NCBI GenBank assembly: GCA_015663855.1
Contig: DQRJ01000127.1
Coordinates: 1 to 10,041 of the forward strand
Direction of reading: 5' to 3'
DNA from: Flavobacteriales bacterium
GTDB taxonomy: Bacteria; Bacteroidota; Bacteroidia; Flavobacteriales_D; Sanyastnellaceae
DNA length: 10,041 nucleotides
Below the pieces are notes generated by a model. That model saw nothing but the letters and a program-made list of their open reading frames with translations. It did no database searches and was not told the DNA's origin. This document shows positions 1 to 7,080 of the stretch, piece after piece. The translations under genes were made by a program, and so were the position numbers. Within the stretch, counting starts at the first letter, position 1. Each line of letters starts with the position of its first letter.

Positions 1-63
1 ACAATGAAGGATAGAGACATAAGAAACGTAACTTCGCAGCGTTGTGTGTACAAAACCTACTGA
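1..63 (+). CDS. Possible C-terminal tail of an upstream gene (partial)
   Basis: Of the three plus-strand frames only frame 1 stays open from the window edge, reading 20 codons that end in ...QRCVYKTY and a TGA at 61-63. That stop lies one base before the ATG of the next gene (TGATATG), the close spacing expected of translationally coupled genes in a polysaccharide operon. The other two frames stop at positions 5-7 and 12-14, so the upstream gene could instead end there. Nothing in the 20 residues identifies a family. By position it would be another polysaccharide-synthesis gene, which is inference from context only. Confidence 0.35.
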   Translation, partial: TMKDRDIRNVTSQRCVYKTY

Positions 64-64
64 T

Positions 65-1087
65 ATGACGCCAAGTAACGAAAATCGTGATTCTTCTCAT
101 TTAGATTCTTCTCATCTACTATTGTTTGTGTATAATAGATTGCGAATTTTCGTAATCGTAGGGGTGCTCGCTACAGTAGTTTCTGCTGTGGTATCGTTAA
201 TGATGGAAGAGAAGTTTGAATCTTCTGTTGTTATGTTCGCTACGACTCAAAGCTCAATCGGAGAGCAATTTTTTGAGGAAAGCAAACAAGGAGACCTTCT
301 TGCATATGGAGAAACCGAAGATGCCGAACGTCTGTTACAATTGCTCAACTCTAACTATGTTAGAACTCAGATTATCGAGACCTATGATTTAAGCGAACAC
401 TACGAAATCGACCTTTCAGAAGCTGGATCTCGAACACTTCTACAAAAGGAATACGATAGTAACGTGGGGGCTGATCTAACTCGATTCGGCTCTATAAGAA
501 TACACGTACTCGACAAAGACCCTTCTGTTGCTAGAGATATAGCAAACGACCTTGTCTTCCTCGTCGATAGTCTAGCTAACGGATTAAGAAACGAGAGGGC
601 CCTCAACGCTCTAAAACTTGCGAAGAAGTCCTATAATAAAGCCGTGCAAGAAATTCAGGATGCAGAGAATAGTTTGGGAGAACTACACGAGAAAGGGATT
701 TACGATTTCGAAGCCCAAGTAAAAGGTCTAACTGCTGAGTACGGGAGAGCGATTACGACAAACAATTTGAAAGGTGCGCAAATTCTCAAGGAGAACCTTG
801 AGCAAATTTCAAAGCTCGCTAACGATTACAACAAACTAGTCAATTTTCTAGAACCAGCATACCTTCAATTAGCAACATTAAAAAAGAGATTTGATCTAAT
901 GAGTGTCGATGCATCGGCACAACTACCCTCTAATTTGGTTGTCGATTACGCTGTTGCAGCTGACAAGAAATCATACCCAGTAAGGTGGCTTATTGTAGTA
1001 ATAAGTGTTATGTCTTCACTTGCAATGGCATTAATACTGCTACTCATTTTTGACAGCATTAAAGCAGTTGAAAGCACCGAGAAGTGA
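65..1087 (+). CDS. Wzz-type polysaccharide chain-length determinant (polysaccharide co-polymerase)
   Basis: An inner-membrane protein expected to set the length of an O-antigen or capsular polysaccharide together with a Wzy-type polymerase. From the ATG at 65 it is 340 residues. A short polar cytoplasmic N-terminus is followed by a membrane segment at about residues 28-47, then a long periplasmic region rich in charged helices (about 185-295, probably coiled coil), then a second membrane segment at about 308-329 just after YPVRW. This two-helix topology is the Wzz family pattern. No Walker motifs or tyrosine-rich tail follow the second helix, so there is no fused BY-kinase domain. A GTG at 44 would add seven residues but would overlap the preceding frame; I prefer the ATG one base after that frame's stop. 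The 3' end overlaps the next gene by four bases (GTGA), so the pair is probably translationally coupled. The family call is good; the polymer is unknown. Confidence 0.85.
   Translation: MTPSNENRDSSHLDSSHLLLFVYNRLRIFVIVGVLATVVSAVVSLMMEEKFESSVVMFATTQSSIGEQFFEESKQGDLLAYGETEDAERLLQLLNSNYVRTQIIETYDLSEHYEIDLSEAGSRTLLQKEYDSNVGADLTRFGSIRIHVLDKDPSVARDIANDLVFLVDSLANGLRNERALNALKLAKKSYNKAVQEIQDAENSLGELHEKGIYDFEAQVKGLTAEYGRAITTNNLKGAQILKENLEQISKLANDYNKLVNFLEPAYLQLATLKKRFDLMSVDASAQLPSNLVVDYAVAADKKSYPVRWLIVVISVMSSLAMALILLLIFDSIKAVESTEK
89..118 (+). repeat. In-frame 15-bp tandem duplication in the Wzz gene
   Basis: Two adjacent 15-base units (89-103 and 104-118) differ at one position (ATTTA versus ATCTA at the end). 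They encode DSSHL twice in the cytoplasmic N-terminus of the chain-length determinant. The change is in frame and adds five codons. Strand slippage is the likely origin. Confidence 0.8.
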
Positions 1088-2562
1088 GACCCAACTTGAC
1101 GGATAAGACTGCTCTGTTAGGTGCCTCAATATTTTCGGCATTTCTCGGCTTGGCAATTTATCTAGACTTTATTTGGCTCGCATTACTTCCTGTTGGAGTT
1201 TTAGTTGCGTGGTGGGGCATCACTCGCCTGGATCTATTCATAGGCTTCATTCTACTCGCGGTTCCATTAAGTTTAAATCTTCAGGAATTCGGTGAAAGTC
1301 CTCTAGGACTATACATGCCTACTGAACCAATGCTTTTTGTTGCTTTGATGATATTTTTATTCCGGTCCCTACGTGGATGGCCCGTTGATAAAAGAATATT
1401 TAAACATCCGATAACAATAATAATATGTGGCATGATGTTGTGGATGGCAATCACAACCATTACTAGCTACGACCCCATAGTATCGCTTAAGTTTATGGTA
1501 TCTAGAGCGTGGTTTGTGGTTAGCTTTTTCTTCTTCCTAGGTCATATTATGCTTCACGACTCTAAGTATCGAGAAAAAATGGTGATGCTTCTGATGTTCC
1601 CTTTATGTGTGGTGATTATTTACACTATGATTAGGCACGCTGGATACGGTTTTGATAAACAAGCTGGACATTGGGTAATGAAGCCATTTTTCAAAGACCA
1701 CACCTCATATGGAGCAGTCCTGGCTATGTTTTTTTTTCCGGCAATTGCTCTTCTAGCAAAGGAAAATAGACCCACTCTAACTCGCTTAATGCTTGCAATC
1801 GCAACTTTTGTAATTGCAATTGGACTCGTTTTCTCTTTCACAAGGGCAGCTTGGGTTTCGCTTGCTGTTGCAGGTTTACTCTACGCAGCTATGAGGATAG
1901 GTCTAAAATGGAAAACTTTAGTTGGAGTAGGAGTCGTAATCCTTGCTGGACTTTTACTTAGTATGGATTCCATTATTATTGATATGCAGAGGAATAAGCA
2001 AGACTCTTCTGATAATTTAACTGAGCACCTTGAATCCATTTCGAATGTTTCAAGTGACGACTCTAACCTAGAGCGACTAAACCGATGGCGTTGCGCTCTA
2101 TCTCTTTTTCAAGAACGCCCTATTACTGGATGGGGTCCCGGCACATACCAATTCGTTTACGCACCATTCCAAAGATCAGATCTTAAAACCATTATCAGCA
2201 CTAACAACGCCGATGGAGGTAATTCTCATAGTGAATATTTAGGGCCACTTGCAGAACAAGGTGTCTTAGGAGCTGTATTTATTTTACTGCTCTTATGGTA
2301 TGCTTCAACCGTTGGATTCAGGCTTTGGTATAAAATTAAAGACAAGGACGATAGAAACTTCGCGGTGTCAATCTACTTAGGATTAATGACATATTTCGTT
2401 CACGGAATTTTGAACAACTACTTGGATACCGATAAAGCCAGCGCTCCTTTTTGGGGGTTTTTAGCAATCCTAGTCGTATTAGATATCGAACTAATACAGC
2501 GTAATCAGAACGAAAAAAAGAATCCTCGCGATAACGTTTTACTTAAATCTACAGCTAAGTAA
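1084..2562 (+). CDS. O-antigen ligase / polymerase family membrane protein (Wzy_C-type)
   Basis: A polytopic inner-membrane protein of 492 residues with roughly ten to twelve hydrophobic segments. It belongs to the superfamily that holds WaaL O-antigen ligases and Wzy polymerases, which transfer undecaprenyl-linked glycans. Supporting motifs are FKDHTSYG (residues 203-210), FTRAAW (252-257) at the end of a helix, then a soluble periplasmic loop with R334-W335, RPITGWGPGTY (345-355) and NSHSEYLGPLAEQGVLG (380-396). The last contains the conserved His-region and the 'aE.G.lG' turn typical of the Wzy_C domain. The start is a GTG that overlaps the Wzz stop by four bases, so the two are probably co-translated. 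Ligase and polymerase cannot be told apart by these motifs; pairing with Wzz favours a polymerase. The final 24 bases are also the end of the phosphatase gene on the other strand. Confidence 0.85.
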   Translation: MRPNLTDKTALLGASIFSAFLGLAIYLDFIWLALLPVGVLVAWWGITRLDLFIGFILLAVPLSLNLQEFGESPLGLYMPTEPMLFVALMIFLFRSLRGWPVDKRIFKHPITIIICGMMLWMAITTITSYDPIVSLKFMVSRAWFVVSFFFFLGHIMLHDSKYREKMVMLLMFPLCVVIIYTMIRHAGYGFDKQAGHWVMKPFFKDHTSYGAVLAMFFFPAIALLAKENRPTLTRLMLAIATFVIAIGLVFSFTRAAWVSLAVAGLLYAAMRIGLKWKTLVGVGVVILAGLLLSMDSIIIDMQRNKQDSSDNLTEHLESISNVSSDDSNLERLNRWRCALSLFQERPITGWGPGTYQFVYAPFQRSDLKTIISTNNADGGNSHSEYLGPLAEQGVLGAVFILLLLWYASTVGFRLWYKIKDKDDRNFAVSIYLGLMTYFVHGILNNYLDTDKASAPFWGFLAILVVLDIELIQRNQNEKKNPRDNVLLKSTAK

Positions 2563-3786
2563 AGCCGTATCGTCTAGAGGTGGTGTTTTCCCTCTAAACT
2601 TGTGAAGTTGCTTAACCATCTCGGCGTGCATTTCATCTAAAGTCACACTCTCCCCCGCCCTCACGATGGCTTCAAGTCTTGTCATTCCGAAAGGAACTTC
2701 TTTTGCATCTTCCTGCTCTACCAAACCGTCAGTATAACATATCAGTGAGCTTCCCGGAAGAGCCGAAAAAACTCCAGACTCCACAGTTGGCAATTCATCG
2801 AACATACCTAGGCCTACTGATCCGAGTTCTAAAAGGGACGATTCCTTTTTCTCATCTATCCAAAGTGGAGGATTGTGGCCGCAATTTACGTACTCCACTC
2901 TTCTACTTTTTCTGTTGAATACGGCTACGAAAAAAGTAATGTATTTCTCACCCTGAGCACTATCCATAACTCTACTATTCAGAGTTTTAACTTTAGAAAT
3001 TAAATCTCCCGAATCTCCTTCAAATATTGCTCTAACGTTAGCTTGAAAGTTCGACATTAGAATAGCTGCACCGATTCCTTTTCCGCTAACATCAGCCATG
3101 CAAATCACAACTCTATCTGTTCCAATATGGAAGCAATCGTAATAATCACCGCCAATTTGATGATGAGGCTGATAATATCCTGACACATCAATTTGATCGT
3201 CCGCAGGCCAAGATGCCGGGACAAGCATGTTTTGCATTTCACCAGCCAGTTCTAACTCCCTTTTTAAACCCTCTTGACGTAGGTTTTCATGTACTAACTC
3301 TCTATTTCGCAAAGCAACTACAAGGATGTTAGTAAGGGTTTGCAGGAAATTCAAATGTTTAACAACTGGGCTCATTCCCCGTGCATCTTCTTCGACATCG
3401 CCTGCTAGGACGAAGGCGATAACCTCTTCGTTTTGGGATACTGGAACTACAATATCGAAAGCGTGGTTATTTACTCCGTCGCTTCCTGCTAAAGAAATAC
3501 CTCCCGCATTCAACTTTTCGAAAAATTCCACAGACTGAGTTTCTGGAACAAATCCTGAAACACCATTCGCTACTAGCAACCTCCAAAAAGCTCCATCAAG
3601 ATCTAATGCATAAAGAACGATTCTACCTATGCCCAAATAAGTTTGAAGGGCGTGACTATACTGACTTAAAAGATCGTCTTCAGATGACTGAGAATTTATC
3701 GCACGAGTAACTTCAAGCAGAGCTTTTAATTTAAAGTCTCGAAGTTCGAGTTTGCTTTGTAAGCGTGATTCGCGAGAAGTTCCCAT
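2539..3786 (-). CDS. GAF-like plus SpoIIE/PP2C-family serine phosphatase (RsbU-like)
   Basis: A cytoplasmic protein of 415 residues with no membrane segment. Residues about 20-165 have the size and pattern of a GAF sensor domain. A helical linker with the family's AGEMQNMLVP (181-190) leads to the phosphatase domain, with GGDYYD (212-217), DVSGKG (232-237), GHNPPL (303-308), YTDGLVE (351-357) and DDTALL (405-410). All the acidic metal-binding positions are present, so it should be an active Mn/Mg-dependent serine/threonine phosphatase. In known systems such enzymes dephosphorylate an STAS anti-anti-sigma protein. No STAS protein or anti-sigma kinase is encoded in this window, so the target is unknown. 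The ATG at 3784-3786 is chosen because GGAG lies six bases before it; a TTG at 3796-3798 would add four residues. It follows efp after 22 bases and is probably co-transcribed. Its 3' end overlaps the convergent polysaccharide gene by 24 bases. Confidence 0.9.
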   Translation of the reverse strand: MGTSRESRLQSKLELRDFKLKALLEVTRAINSQSSEDDLLSQYSHALQTYLGIGRIVLYALDLDGAFWRLLVANGVSGFVPETQSVEFFEKLNAGGISLAGSDGVNNHAFDIVVPVSQNEEVIAFVLAGDVEEDARGMSPVVKHLNFLQTLTNILVVALRNRELVHENLRQEGLKRELELAGEMQNMLVPASWPADDQIDVSGYYQPHHQIGGDYYDCFHIGTDRVVICMADVSGKGIGAAILMSNFQANVRAIFEGDSGDLISKVKTLNSRVMDSAQGEKYITFFVAVFNRKSRRVEYVNCGHNPPLWIDEKKESSLLELGSVGLGMFDELPTVESGVFSALPGSSLICYTDGLVEQEDAKEVPFGMTRLEAIVRAGESVTLDEMHAEMVKQLHKFRGKTPPLDDTALLSCRFK

Positions 3787-3808
3787 TTTAGTCTCCAAGA
3801 GCTTTAAG

Positions 3809-4375
3809 TTATTTCTTTACTCGTTCAGAATATTCCTTCTTCTTAGTGTCTACTTTGATGAAATCACCAGTACCTATAAATAGGGGAACTCTGATTTCAA
3901 CTCCAGTATCAATAGTAGCCGGTTTTAGAGTGTTCGTGGCAGTATCTCCTTTAATTCCCGGCTCTGTATAAGTGATTTCAGCTTCAATAAATTGAGGCAA
4001 TTCGCAAGAGATAACCTTTTCCTCATCTGCGTGAAACAGAATGCGGCAAATCAAACCATCCTTTAAAAAATCAGGAGCATTAATCATGTGCTTCTCAACG
4101 GGAATCTGCTCAAAAGTGTCACAATTCATAAAATGGTAACCCATATCGTCATTGTACAAAAACTGATATTCACGAGTCTCAATTCTAACCGGATCAATCT
4201 TTGTGCCGGCATTGAAAGTATGGTCAACTACTTTTCCTGTTTCAATATTTTTCAGCTTGGTTCTAACAAAGGCAGCACCTTTACCTGGCTTAACATGCAG
4301 AAACTCAACAATATTCCACAAACCATTATTGTGATTCAAGCACATTCCGTTTTTAATATCCGAGGTGTTCGCCAT
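3809..4375 (-). CDS. efp: Translation elongation factor P
   Basis: EF-P binds between the ribosomal P and E sites and restores peptide-bond formation at polyproline stretches. The 188-residue length is standard. The N-terminal KOW-like domain carries the loop HVKPGKGAAF (residues 28-37), whose Lys32 matches the residue that is post-translationally modified in many bacteria. TREYQFLY (67-74) begins the middle OB fold. The C-terminal OB fold has the family signature region starting KPATIDTGVEIRVPLFI (151-167). No modification enzyme is encoded nearby, so the state of Lys32 is unknown. The ATG lies behind an A/T-rich leader rather than a Shine-Dalgarno motif, which is normal for Bacteroidota. 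It sits 43 bases after the barrel gene and 22 bases before the phosphatase gene, on the same strand as both. Confidence 0.97.
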   Translation of the reverse strand: MANTSDIKNGMCLNHNNGLWNIVEFLHVKPGKGAAFVRTKLKNIETGKVVDHTFNAGTKIDPVRIETREYQFLYNDDMGYHFMNCDTFEQIPVEKHMINAPDFLKDGLICRILFHADEEKVISCELPQFIEAEITYTEPGIKGDTATNTLKPATIDTGVEIRVPLFIGTGDFIKVDTKKKEYSERVKK

Positions 4376-4401
4376 CTTAATTATTTAATTCGTTGTCGTT
4401 G

Positions 4402-4432
4402 GCAAGATACATCTACTCTCACCGCCCTTCAA
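4402..4432 (-). promoter_or_regulatory. Weak promoter-like site for efp
   Basis: Read on the minus strand, TTG (4430-4432) is followed after 20 bases by TATCTTGC (4402-4409), a partial match to the Bacteroidota pattern TTTG-N19-21-TAnnTTTG. It would start transcription just before efp, from the 3' end of the barrel gene, and would give efp and the phosphatase a supply independent of the envelope genes. The -7 match has two mismatches, so this is only a candidate. Confidence 0.22.
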
Positions 4433-6104
4433 GTCTGATTGATATTCGGTGCGATGAATGTGTGTCTCCCCCGTCAGGCCAAACCTTTTCCAGTGAAACC
4501 ACAACCCTATCAGGAACAATTTCACACGTTATTATCGCTCTGTAAGTATTATCTCCTACCGAAAATAATCGATACCCCCTTGCAGTTGGAAGTAATGAAT
4601 ACAATCGCCCTTCCATTTGATTCACGCCATTCATCACCGCTAAAGTAATAGGCCTCACCCCTTTTACATCAACCCTTAACGCCCTTCCCCAACCATATAA
4701 ACCCTGCCCTGACTTTGCAAATTCTCCTGAAAACCTCATTATACCCAAATCCCATCTTAACCTTCCACCGAACTCAATACTTCCGTCATCATTTACGTAC
4801 AACTTCAACCTCGATTGTAAATGTATCCAGCAATCCTTGTGTGTGTTTTGAATTAACGATACTTTAAATGAAGCAAAACCATTTTCGATATTCGTTAATA
4901 AGACTAAATTCCTATTCATGGGACCCCAAGAAGCTCCAATATTTCCAATCCATTTAGTCTCGGAACTTGATTTAGCACCCCAATTACGACCTGGATGAAA
5001 CTCGTTTTCTCGATCAAAAACGCAAAAAAGAAATAAATTTTGATTCGCTGTCAATACCGCTCTGTTCCTCATGATAATCCCCGACTTGAAAAATCCTATC
5101 TCGGATTCCATACTAAGGGCGTCCTTTTCTAATCTAAAAACGCCCCCTACAACTCCGGTCCAGGTCTGATTTAAGGATTGACCCACTTCCCCTACAAAGC
5201 CCAAACTTATAGAGTTCGACCAATAATTAGACTTAGAAAACGCCGCAAAAGCGAGCCGACGAACTTTTGCGGACTCCCTTTGGATTTCGTTCTCCGTTCT
5301 ATGTAAGCCCGTTTCAAACCACGACAACCCAGATGTCGAATTAAAAGAGTAATCTCGTTTTCGCGAATCGAATGAACTAGCGAACCACCAATTCCCAAAG
5401 TTCTTACGAATGGCAACTCCCCGCCGCATGGGCGACCCGTCTCCAGAATAAACCCCATCAAAATCGCGACTAATTTGGCCTAAACGATGAGGCGCACGCA
5501 TAGACTGAAAAGGGTCATACCTAGAAATAGTCGCCCCGGCCCCCCAATGAATTCGATGATCTCCTACTATCCAATTCACTCCATTTCCAGCTTGTCCATT
5601 CACATATCCTCCTATAAAATCTATCCCCACTTCTCCTGCATCTCTTTCAATAACTGCGCCCCAGTTATTACTGCGTATTCGTCCGACACATCCAATCTTA
5701 GATCCTTCAAATTCGTATTCTCCTTTATTGAAGTCGCCCATCCCGGTAATATTCCACTTTATAGGGTTTGGTTGTGAATTGATTTTAGAAGTGCTGCTCT
5801 CCTCTTTCGCCCATTCACACCAAAGCCTCCATCTAAGATCTTTACTTAATGTGTGAGAAACTTCAGGCCTAATGTTATGAATCGCCCAAGCTTCTTCGGG
5901 TACTACTGGCCATCCATATTTCATTAGGTGTATTCTAACAATCTCTGCCTCAGACACCTCCATCCATCCATCTTCTATTGCTGGAATCAGGAGTTTGTTT
6001 ATGGCAAAATCGGATTGGGAGAGGAGTGTTTTGGCATTTATTATTGTCATGAATAAAACACACCAAAAAGCCAAATAATTCAGCCTCACCATGACACAGC
6101 CCAT
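4419..6104 (-). CDS. Predicted outer-membrane beta-barrel protein with a degenerate helix-hairpin-helix-like N-terminus
   Basis: A secreted protein of 561 residues and unknown function. The N-terminus (about residues 5-30, ending LLSQ) looks like a signal peptide. Residues 53-80 (AEIVRIHL..YGWPVVPEEAWAIHNI) have the spacing of the 'x-hairpin-Y/G-x-S-x-EL-x-x-I' repeats found in large Bacteroidota helix-hairpin-helix (ComEA-like) barrel proteins, but in weakened form. From about residue 115 on the sequence is mostly alternating amphipathic strands rich in Trp, Gly and Asn, as expected of an outer-membrane barrel. GDHRIHWGAG (181-190) and GLHRTENEI (266-274) resemble recurring motifs that I recall from that family; this is memory, not a search. 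It is shorter than the usual members of about 650-750 residues. The ATG at 6104 overlaps the upstream gene by 19 bases; an ATG at 6092 would overlap by 7 and leave a tidier signal peptide. The overlap suggests coupled translation with the 252-residue protein. Confidence 0.75.
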   Translation of the reverse strand: MGCVMVRLNYLAFWCVLFMTIINAKTLLSQSDFAINKLLIPAIEDGWMEVSEAEIVRIHLMKYGWPVVPEEAWAIHNIRPEVSHTLSKDLRWRLWCEWAKEESSTSKINSQPNPIKWNITGMGDFNKGEYEFEGSKIGCVGRIRSNNWGAVIERDAGEVGIDFIGGYVNGQAGNGVNWIVGDHRIHWGAGATISRYDPFQSMRAPHRLGQISRDFDGVYSGDGSPMRRGVAIRKNFGNWWFASSFDSRKRDYSFNSTSGLSWFETGLHRTENEIQRESAKVRRLAFAAFSKSNYWSNSISLGFVGEVGQSLNQTWTGVVGGVFRLEKDALSMESEIGFFKSGIIMRNRAVLTANQNLFLFCVFDRENEFHPGRNWGAKSSSETKWIGNIGASWGPMNRNLVLLTNIENGFASFKVSLIQNTHKDCWIHLQSRLKLYVNDDGSIEFGGRLRWDLGIMRFSGEFAKSGQGLYGWGRALRVDVKGVRPITLAVMNGVNQMEGRLYSLLPTARGYRLFSVGDNTYRAIITCEIVPDRVVVSLEKVWPDGGDTHSSHRISIRLEGR

Positions 6105-6844
6105 TTCGTTCCGTTACCTATTACGCTTGACTCATGAATCAATGTGAATTTGAAATCTCTTTGCCATTGAACCATACAGGATATAAACAATACAGGTCCA
6201 TCGATTTGAAATTTCACTTTAAAGGAATCAATTTGTTTCCCTATGTTGAAATTCCATGAATTTCGAATTAGACTAGAGTTCATTCCAAATCCAATTTCTA
6301 CACCGTTCATAGAATGCGTGGAGATAATTCCTGATACCTCCCATGGCCATGCTTGCTGATTTGAACCCTGTCTGTTAGACCTAAACAATTCAGGACTGAA
6401 ACTTGCGTCGATACTCCCTTCAGAAGAGAAAAGGTAAAGTCCTAATTGAGAAATGACACTGAACTGTTTTATCTGGAGTTCGGGGAGAAACTGCCCTGCA
6501 CCCCCGATCTGTAGCCAAGAGTATACTGATTGTCCCTGCTCTGTAACTCCCAGCAGTTTCTCCTGACGCCACATCAATGAAGTCTCTCGCCATGCTTCCC
6601 ACCCACTCCAATACCCACACAGAACACCACCAGGAATTTTTCGAACACTCTTCTGGAAATTAATAGAATGCCATTTAGTACCCCAAATAATCTGCTGAGC
6701 GTTTACATTCCAATGAAATGTATTTGCCAAACCGAAATCATTTGACGAATTACGAAATTCGACTTCTTGAGAGCAAATTTTTAGCGAGAAACTGAAAATA
6801 CTGAAGGCAATTAATATCCTTAAAATTTGGATGTTTTTATTCAC
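6086..6844 (-). CDS. Secreted Trp-rich predicted small beta-barrel protein of unknown function
   Basis: I do not recognise this 252-residue protein. It starts with a clear signal peptide (MNKN, then a hydrophobic core to about residue 22, with probable cleavage near ICSQ at 23-26). The Cys there is not in a proper lipobox, so it is probably not a lipoprotein. The rest has no membrane helices and is made of short alternating hydrophobic strands with many aromatic residues, about 14 Trp in all (for example YWSGWEAW at 78-85). It ends in KWAVSW; a terminal aromatic residue is typical of outer-membrane barrels that use the BAM complex. The gene is the first of the leftward cluster and overlaps the larger barrel gene, so the two products probably act together in the outer membrane. 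Its promoter should lie in 6845-6935, but I see no clear match on that strand. Confidence 0.7.
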   Translation of the reverse strand: MNKNIQILRILIAFSIFSFSLKICSQEVEFRNSSNDFGLANTFHWNVNAQQIIWGTKWHSINFQKSVRKIPGGVLCGYWSGWEAWRETSLMWRQEKLLGVTEQGQSVYSWLQIGGAGQFLPELQIKQFSVISQLGLYLFSSEGSIDASFSPELFRSNRQGSNQQAWPWEVSGIISTHSMNGVEIGFGMNSSLIRNSWNFNIGKQIDSFKVKFQIDGPVLFISCMVQWQRDFKFTLIHESSVIGNGTKWAVSW

Positions 6845-6910
6845 AGTAGCAAGGTGGGTTTTATGCAGAATGGGAATTAATTCATCCTACTCGCGTTATC
6901 TCATAATTTA

Positions 6911-6943
6911 TTAGTGTATTACAGATTCTTAGTCATATATTTG
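6911..6943 (+). promoter_or_regulatory. Bacteroidota-type promoter for tRNA-Leu (and perhaps tig)
   Basis: TATATTTG at 6936-6943 is a full match to the Bacteroidota -7 element TAnnTTTG. TTAG at 6911-6914, 21 bases upstream, is close to the -33 TTTG element. Transcription would start only a few bases before the tRNA at 6960. The consensus is established knowledge; use of this site is inferred. Confidence 0.5.
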
Positions 6944-6959
6944 CGCCCCGATTTGGAAT

Positions 6960-7041
<82 letters not shown>

Positions 7042-7080
7042 CAATTCCAACTGTCGGTTAAGATTCTCAAAAGGAACGCC

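Noticed and set aside
4088..4438. Open frame of 116 codons on the plus strand opposite efp.
   Set aside because: It lies antisense to a clearly conserved gene and its product resembles no family; a chance frame.
5487..5777. Open frame of 96 codons on the plus strand opposite the large barrel gene.
   Set aside because: Antisense to a long coding gene, with no signal peptide, motif or ribosome-binding site that would support it.
6874..6883. Ten-base palindrome GAATTAATTC in the divergent intergenic region.
   Set aside because: Short AT-rich palindromes are common by chance, and nothing else marks it as an operator.
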